From Oscillospiraceae bacterium (lineage in GTDB: Bacteria > Bacillota > Clostridia > Oscillospirales > Oscillospiraceae), in assembly GCA_016286595.1 (NCBI GenBank), contig JAEETR010000189.1, forward strand, positions 1-16,147: a stretch of 16,147 nucleotides of DNA. The letters are read 5' to 3'. Each line of letters opens with the position of its first letter. Position 1 is the stretch's first letter. Made by a program: the position numbers and the translations under genes. Shown here piece by piece: positions 1-7,565 of the stretch. A model generated the notes under the pieces. It had not been told where the DNA came from. It worked only from the letters and a program-made list of their open reading frames with translations, and ran no database searches.

Positions 1-330
1 CTGCCCGTAGCCCCGGTACTCGATGCCGTCGAACATTCTTCCCAGCACCCGGGCGGTGTCGGGAATGGACTCCTTCTTCCCCATCTGGGAGCTGACGGGG
101 TCCAGATACACCGGGTGCATACCCAGGTCCGCCGCCGCCACCTCGAAGGCGCAGCGGGTGCGGGTGGAGGTCTTTTCAAAAAGCAGGGCCACGTTTTTGC
201 CCCTGAAGTCGTCATGGGGTATTCCGGCCTTCTTTTTGGCCTTCAGCTCCGCCGCCAGATCGAGGAGATACTCTATCTCCTCCGGGGTAAAATCCATCAG
301 CTTGAGGAAGTTTCTGCCCTTCAGATCCAT
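1..330 (-). CDS. argF: Ornithine carbamoyltransferase, N-terminal part (runs off the left edge)
   Basis: Catalyses carbamoyl phosphate + ornithine to citrulline in the cytoplasm. Only the first 110 residues lie in the window, covering most of the carbamoyl-phosphate domain. The phosphate-binding signature FEKTSTRTR is at residues 51-59, and SQMGKKESI, the second carbamoyl-phosphate segment, is at about 81-89. These two together favour ornithine over aspartate carbamoyltransferase. The ATG at 330 lies 7 bases beyond the argD stop. Its ribosome site GGGGAG overlaps the end of argD, so the two are probably translationally coupled. It is the last visible gene of the argC-to-argF operon. The reading frame is intact up to the window edge. 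Confidence 0.93.
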   Translation of the reverse strand, partial: MDLKGRNFLKLMDFTPEEIEYLLDLAAELKAKKKAGIPHDDFRGKNVALLFEKTSTRTRCAFEVAAADLGMHPVYLDPVSSQMGKKESIPDTARVLGRMFDGIEYRGYGQ

Positions 331-337
331 AATCTTC

Positions 338-1504
338 TCACTCCCCGCACGCGGCGATTATCACGTCGGCCGCCTTCTGCACCAGCTCCATGGGTATATT
401 CAGCGCCGGCAGCAGGCGCACCTTGTCCTTCGCGGTCAGGCACAGGACGCCGTTTTCCATGCATTTGGCCACCACGTCGGCGGCGGGCTTTACGGTCTTC
501 AGACCCAGCATAAGGCCCATGCCGGTGACGGACTCGATGCCGTCAACGCCGGTGAACCTTTTCTTAAGGTACTCGCCCTTGGCCTTCACCTCAGCCAGAA
601 GGGCGTCGTCAATGCGGCTGAGATTGCTCACCGCCGCCGCGCAGCAAACGGGGTTGCCGCCGAAGGTGGAGCCGTGGTCGCCGTAGCCGAATACGTTCTG
701 CACCTTTTCCGCCAGCATGGTGGCGCCCAGGGGCAGGCCGCCGGCCAGGCCCTTGGCGGTGGATACGATATCGGGCCTGAGGCCGTAGTTCATATAGGCG
801 TAGAGAGCGCCGGTGCGGCCGTTGCCGGTCTGCACCTCGTCGATCACGAGAAGGGCGCCGTTGTCGTGGGCGATCTTCTCCGCGGCGGCGGCGAACTCCG
901 GCTCAAGGGGCAGAACGCCTCCCTCGCCCTGGATGCACTCTATCATCACTGCGGCTATCTTATGGTCGGCAAACGCCTTCTCAAGGCCCGCCGTATCCCC
1001 TGCCGCCACGTGGATGAAGCCCGGCGTCAGAGGCCTGAAAAGCTCGTGATAGTGCTCCTGCCCGGTGGCGGACAGGGTGGTGATGGTCCTGCCGTGGAAG
1101 GAGTTTTCAAGGGTGATTATGGTGTAATATTCCTCCCCCAGCGTGTCTGCGGCGTACTTGCGGGCGGCCTTGATGGCGCACTCGTTGGCCTCGGCCCCGG
1201 AATTGGAGAAGAACACCTTGCTCATGCCGGTCCTTGTGCACAGCTGCTGCGCAAGCCTGACGCAGGGCTCGGTGTAATAGAGATTTGACATGTGCTGCAC
1301 CTTTGAGGCCTGTTCGGCCACGGCGGCGGCCCAGATATCGTCGGCCACGCCGAAGGAGGTGACGGCAATGCCGCTGCCCATGTCGATATACTCTTTGCCG
1401 GTCTCGTCGTAAACGAGACTGCCCTTGCCGGAGACTATCTCCACCGGGAACCGCTTGTAGGTCCCGGCGATATACTTGGAATCAAGTTCTTTTATACTGC
1501 TCAT
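338..1504 (-). CDS. argD: Acetylornithine aminotransferase (PLP-dependent, class III)
   Basis: Transfers an amino group from glutamate to N-acetylglutamate semialdehyde to give N-acetylornithine. Class III aminotransferase features are present: the SNSGAEANE cofactor-phosphate segment (about residues 100-108), IDEVQTGNGRTG with the pyridine-nitrogen-binding Asp near 222, and the Schiff-base lysine in STAKG near 251. Two in-frame ATGs are possible. The one at 1510 overlaps the argB stop by four bases (ATGA) but sits only 1-2 bases after the ribosome site GGGAG. The one at 1504 is spaced about 7 bases and is preferred, giving 388 residues. Length and position after argB fit ArgD. Succinylornithine or ornithine transaminase are alternatives, made unlikely by the operon. 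Confidence 0.93.
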   Translation of the reverse strand: MSSIKELDSKYIAGTYKRFPVEIVSGKGSLVYDETGKEYIDMGSGIAVTSFGVADDIWAAAVAEQASKVQHMSNLYYTEPCVRLAQQLCTRTGMSKVFFSNSGAEANECAIKAARKYAADTLGEEYYTIITLENSFHGRTITTLSATGQEHYHELFRPLTPGFIHVAAGDTAGLEKAFADHKIAAVMIECIQGEGGVLPLEPEFAAAAEKIAHDNGALLVIDEVQTGNGRTGALYAYMNYGLRPDIVSTAKGLAGGLPLGATMLAEKVQNVFGYGDHGSTFGGNPVCCAAAVSNLSRIDDALLAEVKAKGEYLKKRFTGVDGIESVTGMGLMLGLKTVKPAADVVAKCMENGVLCLTAKDKVRLLPALNIPMELVQKAADVIIAACGE

Positions 1505-1506
1505 TT

Positions 1507-2370
1507 TCATTCTCCCTTTATCCAGGTGCCGGCGCCCTCGTCGGTGAGAAGCTCCATCAGTATGGAGTGGGGCACCCGGCCGTCCATTATTACAACGTTC
1601 TTCACGCCCTCGTTTATGGCCCTAATGCAGCAGTCCACCTTGGGTATCATGCCGCCGGAAACGATGCCCGAGTCGTAAAGGCCCATGGCCTCCTTCAGGG
1701 TCACCTCCGCGATGAGGGAGTTGGGGTCGTCCTTATCCCGAAGGATGCCGGCCACGTCGGTCATCATTATGAGCCTCTCGGCGCCCAGCGCCCCGGCGAT
1801 GCAGGCTGCGGCGGTGTCGCCGTTTATGTTGTAGGCGGCGCCCTGCTCGTCGCACCCGATGGTGGAGATGACGGGGATGTAGCCCTTCTCCAGCAGGTCG
1901 GTGACGGGGTTGATGTTTATGCTGGTGACCTCGCCCACGTAGCCCAGGCGCTCATCCTTTATCTTCGCCTCGATGAGTCTGCCGTCCATGCCGGAAAGTC
2001 CGATGGCTCTGCCGCCCTTCATCTCCAGCATGTTCACCAGGGTCTTGTTCACCTTTCCGGCCAGCACCCTCTGCACGATGTCCACCGTCTCTTTGTCGGT
2101 GACCCGCAGGCCGTCCACGAACTCCGGCTTCTTGCCCAGGCGGGCCATGAGGTCGTTTATCTCCGGGCCGCCGCCGTGGACCAGCACTATCTTCACCCCG
2201 ATGAGCCACAGAAGGACGATATCCTCCATGACCTGCTGCTTGAGGGACTCGTCTATCATGGCGTTGCCGCCGTATTTGACTACGACTATCTTGCCGGTGT
2301 AGCGCTTTATGTAGGGCAGGGCCTGGGTCAGGACCTGAGCCCGCTGGGCGTTTGAAAACTCGTTTGTCAT
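1507..2370 (-). CDS. argB: N-acetylglutamate kinase, arginine-sensitive type
   Basis: Phosphorylates N-acetylglutamate with ATP, the second step of arginine synthesis. The 287-residue amino-acid-kinase fold shows KYGGNAM (residues 32-38), VHGGGPEI (64-71), the GLRVTD segment (87-92) and the NINGDTAA segment (181-188). About 25 residues containing a predicted helix precede the first beta strand (KIVVVKYGG). In this family such an N-terminal helix marks the hexameric, arginine-inhibited enzymes and is missing from short insensitive forms such as that of E. coli. Feedback inhibition by arginine is therefore inferred. GGAGG lies 8 bases before the ATG. The gene follows argJ after 19 bases and shares bases with the start region of argD. 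Confidence 0.95.
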   Translation of the reverse strand: MTNEFSNAQRAQVLTQALPYIKRYTGKIVVVKYGGNAMIDESLKQQVMEDIVLLWLIGVKIVLVHGGGPEINDLMARLGKKPEFVDGLRVTDKETVDIVQRVLAGKVNKTLVNMLEMKGGRAIGLSGMDGRLIEAKIKDERLGYVGEVTSININPVTDLLEKGYIPVISTIGCDEQGAAYNINGDTAAACIAGALGAERLIMMTDVAGILRDKDDPNSLIAEVTLKEAMGLYDSGIVSGGMIPKVDCCIRAINEGVKNVVIMDGRVPHSILMELLTDEGAGTWIKGE

Positions 2371-2389
2371 GGTATCATCCTCCGTTATA

Positions 2390-3631
2390 TCAGGTGCGGT
2401 AGTCGCCGTTTATCTTCACGTAATCGTAGGTCAGATCGCAGCCCCAGGCGGTGGCGGCGGCGGAGCCCATGTGCATGTCGGACAGGAAAGTGACCTTGTC
2501 CTCTCCGAGTATCTCCAGCGCCAGGTCCTCGTCGAAGGTCAGGACCTTGCCCCCCTCGCAGAACTTCACGGAGCCGGCGCTGCCCGTCATGGTGATCTCC
2601 ACCAGATCCGGGTCGAAATCCACGCCGGCGTAGCCCAGGGCGCACAGGATGCGGCCGCAGTTGGCGTCCTTGCCGTAGACCATGGTCTTTACGAGGCTGG
2701 AGGTTATGACGCTCTTTGCAAGGATCTTCGCGTTTTTCACCGTATCGGCGTTTATCACATGGGACTCGATGAGCTTCGTGGCGCCCTCGCCGTCGGAGGC
2801 CATCTTTATGGCCAGGGATTTGCAGATATACGTCAGCGCCTCGGCGAAGGCCTCATAACTTTCGTCCTCGGCGGTGATGGGCGCGTTGCCCGCAAGGCCG
2901 TTGGCCATCACGATGAGCGTGTCGTTGGTGCTGGTATCGCCGTCCACGCTTATCATGTTGAAGGTGTCCTCAACTATGGCGCCGGTCAGCTTCTGCAGGA
3001 GGGATTTTTCTATGGCGCAGTCGGTGGTGATGAAGCCCAGCATGGTGCACATGTTGGGGTGGATCATGCCGGAACCCTTGCTCATGCCCCCCACGGTGAC
3101 GGTGACGGTGCCGCCGTCCTTCCCGGGAAGCAGTATGCTGCAGGCCAGCTCCTTGTTCACCGTATCGGTGGTCATGATGGCCTTTGACGCGTCGGTGCCC
3201 TTCTCAAGGCTGTCGCCCAGAGCGTCCTTCAAAAGGGCCACGCCCGCCTCTATCCTGTCCATGGGTATCTGCATGCCGATGACGCCGGTGGACCCCACCA
3301 GGACGGAGGAGGCCGGGATGCCCAGGCACTTCCCCGCCGCCTCGGCCGTCTTCTCGCAGATGTCCATGCCCTCCCTGCCGGTGCCGGCGTTGGCTATGCC
3401 GGAGTTTATCACCACGGCCTGGACGGGCTTGCCGGAATATACGGCGTTTCTGTCCCATATCACCGGAGCGGCCTTCACCACGTTGGAGGTGAAGGTCCCG
3501 GCGGCCACGCAGGGAGCCGAGGAGAACACCATGGCCATATCGGTGCGGTTCTTGTACTTTATCCCCGCCATGCAGGACGCGGCGGAGAAGCCTTTCGCGG
3601 CGGTGACGCCGCCGGGTATCTTTTCTATCAT
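2390..3631 (-). CDS. argJ: Glutamate N-acetyltransferase / ornithine acetyltransferase (ArgJ)
   Basis: Moves the acetyl group from N-acetylornithine to glutamate, closing the cyclic arginine pathway; some members also use acetyl-CoA. The chain is made as a precursor that cuts itself into alpha and beta subunits before a catalytic threonine. The processing motif is visible as IHPNMCTMLGFITTD, with the nucleophile at about Thr196 of 413 residues. The residue before it is Cys where Ala is the usual choice. The preferred start is the ATG at 3631, about 5 bases after AGGTGAG and just beyond the stop of the upstream gene. A GTG at 3640 would add three residues but lacks a ribosome site. The N-terminus IPGGVTAAKGF is typical of the family. 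Confidence 0.95.
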   Translation of the reverse strand: MIEKIPGGVTAAKGFSAASCMAGIKYKNRTDMAMVFSSAPCVAAGTFTSNVVKAAPVIWDRNAVYSGKPVQAVVINSGIANAGTGREGMDICEKTAEAAGKCLGIPASSVLVGSTGVIGMQIPMDRIEAGVALLKDALGDSLEKGTDASKAIMTTDTVNKELACSILLPGKDGGTVTVTVGGMSKGSGMIHPNMCTMLGFITTDCAIEKSLLQKLTGAIVEDTFNMISVDGDTSTNDTLIVMANGLAGNAPITAEDESYEAFAEALTYICKSLAIKMASDGEGATKLIESHVINADTVKNAKILAKSVITSSLVKTMVYGKDANCGRILCALGYAGVDFDPDLVEITMTGSAGSVKFCEGGKVLTFDEDLALEILGEDKVTFLSDMHMGSAAATAWGCDLTYDYVKINGDYRT

Positions 3632-3632
3632 T

Positions 3633-4091
3633 TCACTCACCTATAAACTGCGTAATATTTTTTTCGTTGAGAACGAACTCGTAGTAGTTCACGTCGGAGC
3701 GGGTCCAGCCGATGCCCTTCCAGAAGGCGTTGCCCACGTCGTTGGTCTTGAAGGCGATGAGCGTGACCTTGTTTATGCCCAGCTGCCCCAGCTCGTACAT
3801 GCACCGCACCACCATTCTGGTGCCGATGCCCTGACGGCGGTACTCCTCCGCCACGCACACGTGGTAGAGGGCTCCCTGCCGCCCGTCGGAGCCGCACAGG
3901 ATCGATCCCACTATCTTCCCGTCCGCCTTGGCCACCACCGAGGTGGTGGGGTTTCTTTTTATGAACCGCTCCACGTCCTCCCTGGAGTCGTCCAGCGCCC
4001 GGATGCCGAAGCCCCGGATGGTCATCCACAATGCCCGTACGCCGTCGTAGTCCTCCACGGTCATGGGCACTATCTGTACTTCCTCCGTCAT
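3633..4091 (-). CDS. GNAT-family N-acetyltransferase inside the arginine operon
   Basis: A 152-residue GCN5-related acetyltransferase that should transfer an acetyl group from acetyl-CoA. The acetyl-CoA pyrophosphate loop is RRQGIG at residues 85-90, preceded by the beta-strand LYHVCVAEEY. The C-terminal motif FWKGIGW (about 123-129) is also typical. The gene starts one base after the argC stop, and its stop (3633-3635) lies two bases short of the preferred argJ ATG. It is therefore certainly co-transcribed with the pathway. That position suggests acetylation of glutamate (a short N-acetylglutamate synthase that would prime the ArgJ cycle), but no residue seen here proves the acceptor. It could instead acetylate another amino acid or a protein. 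Family assignment is firm; substrate is unknown. Confidence 0.85.
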   Translation of the reverse strand: MTEEVQIVPMTVEDYDGVRALWMTIRGFGIRALDDSREDVERFIKRNPTTSVVAKADGKIVGSILCGSDGRQGALYHVCVAEEYRRQGIGTRMVVRCMYELGQLGINKVTLIAFKTNDVGNAFWKGIGWTRSDVNYYEFVLNEKNITQFIGE

Positions 4092-4092
4092 C

Positions 4093-5004
4093 TCACACCG
4101 CCAGCCCAGTCTTCTCGTCGATGCCGAAGACGATGTTCATATTCTGTATGGCGGCGCCGGAGGCGCCCTTGCCAAGATTGTCGAACCGGGAGATGAGCAG
4201 CAGCCGCTCATCGTTGCCTGTCACGGTTATCTCCATGTCGTCCCGGCCCTCGTAAGCCCCGGCGGAGAGGAAGCCCGCCTCGTCGGCGGCGTCGCTGAAG
4301 CGGACGAGGCCGGACTTGTAATAATCCTTGTATATCGCGGTTATCTCCGCGGCGTCGGCGCCGAACAGGGGCACCATGACCTCCATGCCGGCATAGAAGG
4401 GGGCCACCACCGGGCAGAATACCGGCTTCGTCTCAAGGGAGCAGACGGCGGCCATCTCGGGCAGATGCTTGTGGGACTGGGTCAGGCCGTAGAGCCTGGG
4501 GGCGTCCAGCAGTCTGTCCCTGCCCTGGGCCTCGTACTGGGCGATCATGCTCTTGCCGCCGCCGGAATATCCCGTCAGGGAGAAGCAGGACAGCTCCTGC
4601 GTCTTTTTTATCACGCCCGCCTCCACCAGCGGGGCCACGAGAGCGATGAAGCCGCTGGCGTGGCAGCCGGGGTTGGCTATGCGCTTTGAATTTTTGATTC
4701 TGTCCCGCAGACCGTTCACCTCGGCGAAGCCGTAGGTCCAGGCGGGGTCGGTGCGGTGGGCGGTGGAGGTGTCGATGATGACGGTGTCGGGCTTTACCGC
4801 CATGTCCGCGGCCTCGACGGCGGCGGCGTCCGGCAGACAAAGGAACACCACGTCCGCGCTGTTGATGGCGTCCGCTCTGGCGGCCGGGTCCTTGCGCACC
4901 TCCTCGGACAGTTTTATAAGCTCTATATCGTTACGCTCGCTCAGGCGCTGCACTATGCGCAGGCCGGTGGTGCCGGAGCTTCCGTCAATAAACACTTTTT
5001 TCAT
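4093..5004 (-). CDS. argC: N-acetyl-gamma-glutamyl-phosphate reductase, short (type 2) form
   Basis: Reduces N-acetylglutamyl phosphate to the semialdehyde with NADPH, the third step of arginine synthesis. The 303 residues match the shorter of the two ArgC subfamilies. A nucleotide-binding start VFIDGSSGTTG (residues 4-14) is followed by the catalytic cysteine in NPGCHASG (Cys114). The histidine-bearing segment QSHKHLPEM (about 196-204) and FYAGMEV follow in the C-terminal domain. It is the first gene of the operon. The ATG at 5004 has AAAGGACG upstream with rather long spacing of about 11 bases. The promoter and the presumed ArgR operator lie about 60-110 bases upstream. Confidence 0.94.
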   Translation of the reverse strand: MKKVFIDGSSGTTGLRIVQRLSERNDIELIKLSEEVRKDPAARADAINSADVVFLCLPDAAAVEAADMAVKPDTVIIDTSTAHRTDPAWTYGFAEVNGLRDRIKNSKRIANPGCHASGFIALVAPLVEAGVIKKTQELSCFSLTGYSGGGKSMIAQYEAQGRDRLLDAPRLYGLTQSHKHLPEMAAVCSLETKPVFCPVVAPFYAGMEVMVPLFGADAAEITAIYKDYYKSGLVRFSDAADEAGFLSAGAYEGRDDMEITVTGNDERLLLISRFDNLGKGASGAAIQNMNIVFGIDEKTGLAV

Positions 5005-5065
5005 AGCCTTGACGTCCTTTCTTTGTGCCAGTTGCCTAAAAACAGGGCCGAAAATGCAGTGATAG

Positions 5066-5079
5066 CGTATAATTATACG
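5066..5079. promoter_or_regulatory. Candidate ArgR (ARG box) operator of the arg operon
   Basis: A perfect 14-bp palindrome, CGTATAATTATACG, begins four bases downstream of the argC -10 element and covers the expected transcription start. It resembles the AT-rich ARG boxes bound by ArgR/AhrC repressors. A repressor bound here would block initiation. No second strong box is seen at the usual one-turn spacing. The regulator identity is inferred from the gene content; no argR is in the window. Confidence 0.65.
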
Positions 5080-5082
5080 GTG

Positions 5083-5111
5083 ATTATATACTGGTCCCCG
5101 GCTCTTGTCAA
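5083..5111 (-). promoter_or_regulatory. Sigma-A-type promoter of the arg operon
   Basis: On the minus strand TTGACA (5111-5106) and TATAAT (5088-5083) are separated by exactly 17 bases, a full consensus match. The predicted start is near 5076, giving a leader of about 70 bases before argC. Confidence 0.88.
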
Positions 5112-5195
5112 TATTTTTATAAAATACATTACGGTAAATTTATGTTTTATTCAAATAATGTGGATATTATCCATCCGCGGCGGCAGCGATAACGA

Positions 5196-5225
5196 TTGAC
5201 AGAGTCCGGCCCTTTGGGCTACAAT
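5196..5225 (+). promoter_or_regulatory. Promoter of the exonuclease-DUF3795-MFS transcript
   Basis: TTGACA (5196-5201) and TACAAT (5220-5225) are 18 bases apart. The start would fall near 5232, leaving a leader of roughly 20 bases before the GTG at 5251. It is divergent from the arg promoter, about 85 bases away. A short dyad TGGAT/ATCCA (5161-5173) lies just upstream, with no known role. Confidence 0.8.
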
Positions 5226-5250
5226 TCCGAAGGACGGGGAGGTGACGGCC

Positions 5251-5820
5251 GTGGATATCGACGACGTGAGGATAGTGGCCTTCGACGTGGAGACCCCCAA
5301 CTCCGCCAATGACAGCATCTGCTCCATCGGCATCACCGTGACCGAGGGGGGCGAGGTGACTGACGAGCGGTACTACCTCGTGAACCCCATGGCCCGCTTC
5401 GACTATGAGAACGTCTCCATCCACGGCATAACGCCTGACATGGTGGAGGACGCCGTGACGTTCCCCGACCTGTGGCGGGAGATCGAGCCGATAATGCGCT
5501 CCGGTATCCTGGCGGCCCACAACGCCCGGTTCGACATGGGCGTTCTGGCCGGATGTCTGCGGCGCGCCCGGCTGAAGGCCGACCCGGCGCTGTACGTCTG
5601 CTCCCTGGTGATGGCGCGCCAGTGCGTGAAGGGACTCCCCCGCTACTCACTGGACAGCCTCTGCCGGTATTACGGCATTGCTCTGGACCACCACAATGCC
5701 TGCTCCGACGCCAGGGCCTGCTCCCGGCTCGTGAACATCTTCGCCCGCATGCAGGGCCTGAAAAGCTTCGTGCGGAGCTACGATTTCCGCGGCAACGGCG
5801 GCAGGGGCAGGACGCTTTAG
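5251..5820 (+). CDS. Stand-alone DnaQ-like 3'-5' exonuclease (DEDDh)
   Basis: A 189-residue exonuclease domain with all the metal-binding acidic residues of the DEDDh family: FDVET (Asp12, Glu14), HNARFD (Asp95) and the last motif HHNACSDA (His148, Asp153). It should remove nucleotides from 3' ends of DNA or RNA with two metal ions. The relation to the polymerase III epsilon subunit is by domain only; there is no polymerase or helicase domain attached. The start is taken as GTG 5251 because the ribosome site GGAGGTGA (about 5239-5246) is correctly spaced for it. The GTG at 5242 lies inside that site. It is the first gene of a three-gene plus-strand run. Substrate is unknown. Confidence 0.88.
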   Translation: MDIDDVRIVAFDVETPNSANDSICSIGITVTEGGEVTDERYYLVNPMARFDYENVSIHGITPDMVEDAVTFPDLWREIEPIMRSGILAAHNARFDMGVLAGCLRRARLKADPALYVCSLVMARQCVKGLPRYSLDSLCRYYGIALDHHNACSDARACSRLVNIFARMQGLKSFVRSYDFRGNGGRGRTL

Positions 5821-5860
5821 TTTACATAATTCCGGCTTCGGGCCGATATGAGGTGATAAT

Positions 5861-6136
5861 ATGATAGTACAGTCAAGATGCGGATATCTCTGCGAGCCCT
5901 GTGAATTCAAGGCCAACGGCAAGTGCAGGGGATGTCTTGAGATGAAGGAGCCCTTCTGGGGCGAGCCCTGCGCGGTGAAGAGCTGCTGCGAGCAGAGCGG
6001 CCTTCTCTACTGCGGCGAGTGTGATTTCTTCCCGGACTGCAATCTGCTGCAGGCCCACGCCTTCGACAAGGATTACGGCGACTGGGGCAAGGGCATAGAG
6101 CAGTGCAAGGTCTGGAAGGCCATGCTGGGCAAATGA
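5861..6136 (+). CDS. Cysteine-rich DUF3795-like protein
   Basis: A 91-residue protein with 12 cysteines (7, 11, 14, 22, 25, 37, 42, 43, 51, 54, 60, 82), several in CxxC or CxxxC spacing, as in CGYLCEPCEF and YCGECDFFPDC. The pattern CGxxCxxC followed by CxGC and CxxCxxFPC-like ends matches my recollection of DUF3795, a small, presumably metal-binding family of anaerobes with no settled function. No signal peptide or membrane segment is seen. The ATG has AGGTGA about 5 bases upstream. It sits 40 bases after the exonuclease gene and 32 before the transporter gene, so co-transcription is likely. Confidence 0.8.
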   Translation: MIVQSRCGYLCEPCEFKANGKCRGCLEMKEPFWGEPCAVKSCCEQSGLLYCGECDFFPDCNLLQAHAFDKDYGDWGKGIEQCKVWKAMLGK

Positions 6137-6168
6137 AATCCGTTTTCACCCGTGAGGTAATATAGATT

Positions 6169-7419
6169 TTGGAAAACAAGCAGAACACCCTCTGGACGAG
6201 GGATTTCACCATAATCACGCTGGGCAGCGTGGTGTCCATGCTGGGCAACGCGCTCTCAGGCTTTGCGATGAGTCTTCTGGTGCTGGATTACACCGGCTCA
6301 TCCCTTTTCTACGCCATATACATCGCGGTGTTTACCCTGCCCCAGATAATAATGCCCATCTTCTCCGGGGCGATACTCGACCGGTTCTCCCGGCGGCGGA
6401 CCATCTACACGCTGGATTTCATATCCGCGGGGCTCTACGCCCTGGCGGCGCTGCTGCTGGGCAGGGGCTGGTTCAGCTTCGCCGGATTTGCCGTGGGCTG
6501 CTTCCTGCTGGGGTCCATACAGAGCATATACATGGTGGCCTACCAGAGCTTCTATCCCCTTCTCATCACTCCCGGCAACTATCAGAAGGCCTATTCGATG
6601 TCAAGCCTGCTGGAGACCATGACCGCGCTGATGGTACCCGTATCCGCCTTCGTGTACAACACTCTGGGCATCGCGCCGCTGATGGTGATAAACTCCGTCA
6701 GCTTCCTGATGGCCGCCGTGATGGAGACGCAGATCAGGACCCGGGAGGAGTACATCGACACCCAGAAGGAGACGGCCGAAGAGGGCGCCTCCACCGGGCG
6801 GCAGATGTTCACCGACATAAAGGAGGGCTTCCGTTACCTGATGGGCGAGAAGGGCCTTCTGGCCGTTGCTCTGTACTTCACCTTCTCCGCCTTTGCCGGG
6901 GGAGCCTCCGCCGTCATAACCCTTCCCTTCTTCAAGGCCAACTTCCCCAACGGGGAGTACACCTATATGATGGTGTGGGGCATGGCCATCGCCGGGCGGG
7001 CCATAGGCAGCGCGGTGCACTACAGGTTCAATCTCCCAGTACGGTACAAATACTACATCGCCCTGGGGGTATATATCCTCACCAGCGTCATCGAGGGCAC
7101 CTATCTGTACCTAACGGTGCCGGTGATGATGTGCATGTGCTTCTGCACGGGACTCATGGGCATAACCAGCTACACCATCCGCATATCCGCCACCCAGAGT
7201 TACGTGCCCGACGAGAAGAAAGGCCGCTTCAACGGCGCCTTCAACACGCTCAACACCGTGGGCAGCTTCTCCGGCGAGCTGGTCGCCGGGGCCCTTACGA
7301 CGGTGATGGCGACGAGGGCGGTGCTGTCCCTTGTCATGGGACTGTGCGCTGCGGCGGCCATAGTGTTCATCGGCGGTTGGGGGCGGTACGTCAAGCCCAT
7401 ATACAACACGCAGAAGTGA
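6169..7419 (+). CDS. MFS transporter, DHA3/MefA-like efflux type
   Basis: A 416-residue integral membrane protein with about 12 hydrophobic segments and a longer charged loop in the middle (about residues 187-225). The MFS signature loop between segments 2 and 3 is seen as GAILDRFSRRRTI (67-79). The overall pattern resembles drug or macrolide exporters of the DHA3 group. The substrate cannot be read from the sequence. Translation probably starts at the TTG at 6169, since GAGGTAA lies about 8-10 bases upstream and the first transmembrane helix follows after about 12 residues. Many isoleucines use ATA, in contrast to the later hydrogenase gene. No clear terminator follows; the next 110 bases hold only a 5-bp GGCCG/CGGCC hairpin without a T run. 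Confidence 0.87.
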   Translation: MENKQNTLWTRDFTIITLGSVVSMLGNALSGFAMSLLVLDYTGSSLFYAIYIAVFTLPQIIMPIFSGAILDRFSRRRTIYTLDFISAGLYALAALLLGRGWFSFAGFAVGCFLLGSIQSIYMVAYQSFYPLLITPGNYQKAYSMSSLLETMTALMVPVSAFVYNTLGIAPLMVINSVSFLMAAVMETQIRTREEYIDTQKETAEEGASTGRQMFTDIKEGFRYLMGEKGLLAVALYFTFSAFAGGASAVITLPFFKANFPNGEYTYMMVWGMAIAGRAIGSAVHYRFNLPVRYKYYIALGVYILTSVIEGTYLYLTVPVMMCMCFCTGLMGITSYTIRISATQSYVPDEKKGRFNGAFNTLNTVGSFSGELVAGALTTVMATRAVLSLVMGLCAAAAIVFIGGWGRYVKPIYNTQK

Positions 7420-7532
7420 CCGTTCCGGCCGCATACGGCCATGACCCGCGCCGACGCCCGTTCAAAACCGCCGCGGGCCTGCGGATTCATCTGCTCCGGA
7501 CCGGCAGATAGCAAACATATAGCAGATAATTT

Positions 7533-7553
7533 TTAGTTGACGGGTCCAACTAA
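7533..7553. promoter_or_regulatory. Operator-like inverted repeat over the -35 box
   Basis: Perfect 7-bp arms TTAGTTG (7533-7539) and CAACTAA (7547-7553) are separated by 7 bases and enclose the -35 element of the metallo-hydrolase promoter. Size and symmetry fit a dimeric repressor such as MarR or TetR type. No such regulator gene is present in the window. Confidence 0.55.
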
Positions 7554-7565
7554 CCGTTTTATAAT
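7537..7565 (+). promoter_or_regulatory. Promoter of the metallo-beta-lactamase-fold gene
   Basis: TTGACG (7537-7542) and TATAAT (7560-7565) are separated by 17 bases. The start is expected near 7572, about 55 bases ahead of the ATG. It lies between two inverted repeats, one over the -35 and one over the start site. Confidence 0.85.

Noticed and set aside
23..1288. Long plus-strand frames across argF-argD, and likewise across argJ, GNAT and argB
   Set aside because: All lie opposite well-recognised enzymes and encode compositionally biased, motif-free chains.
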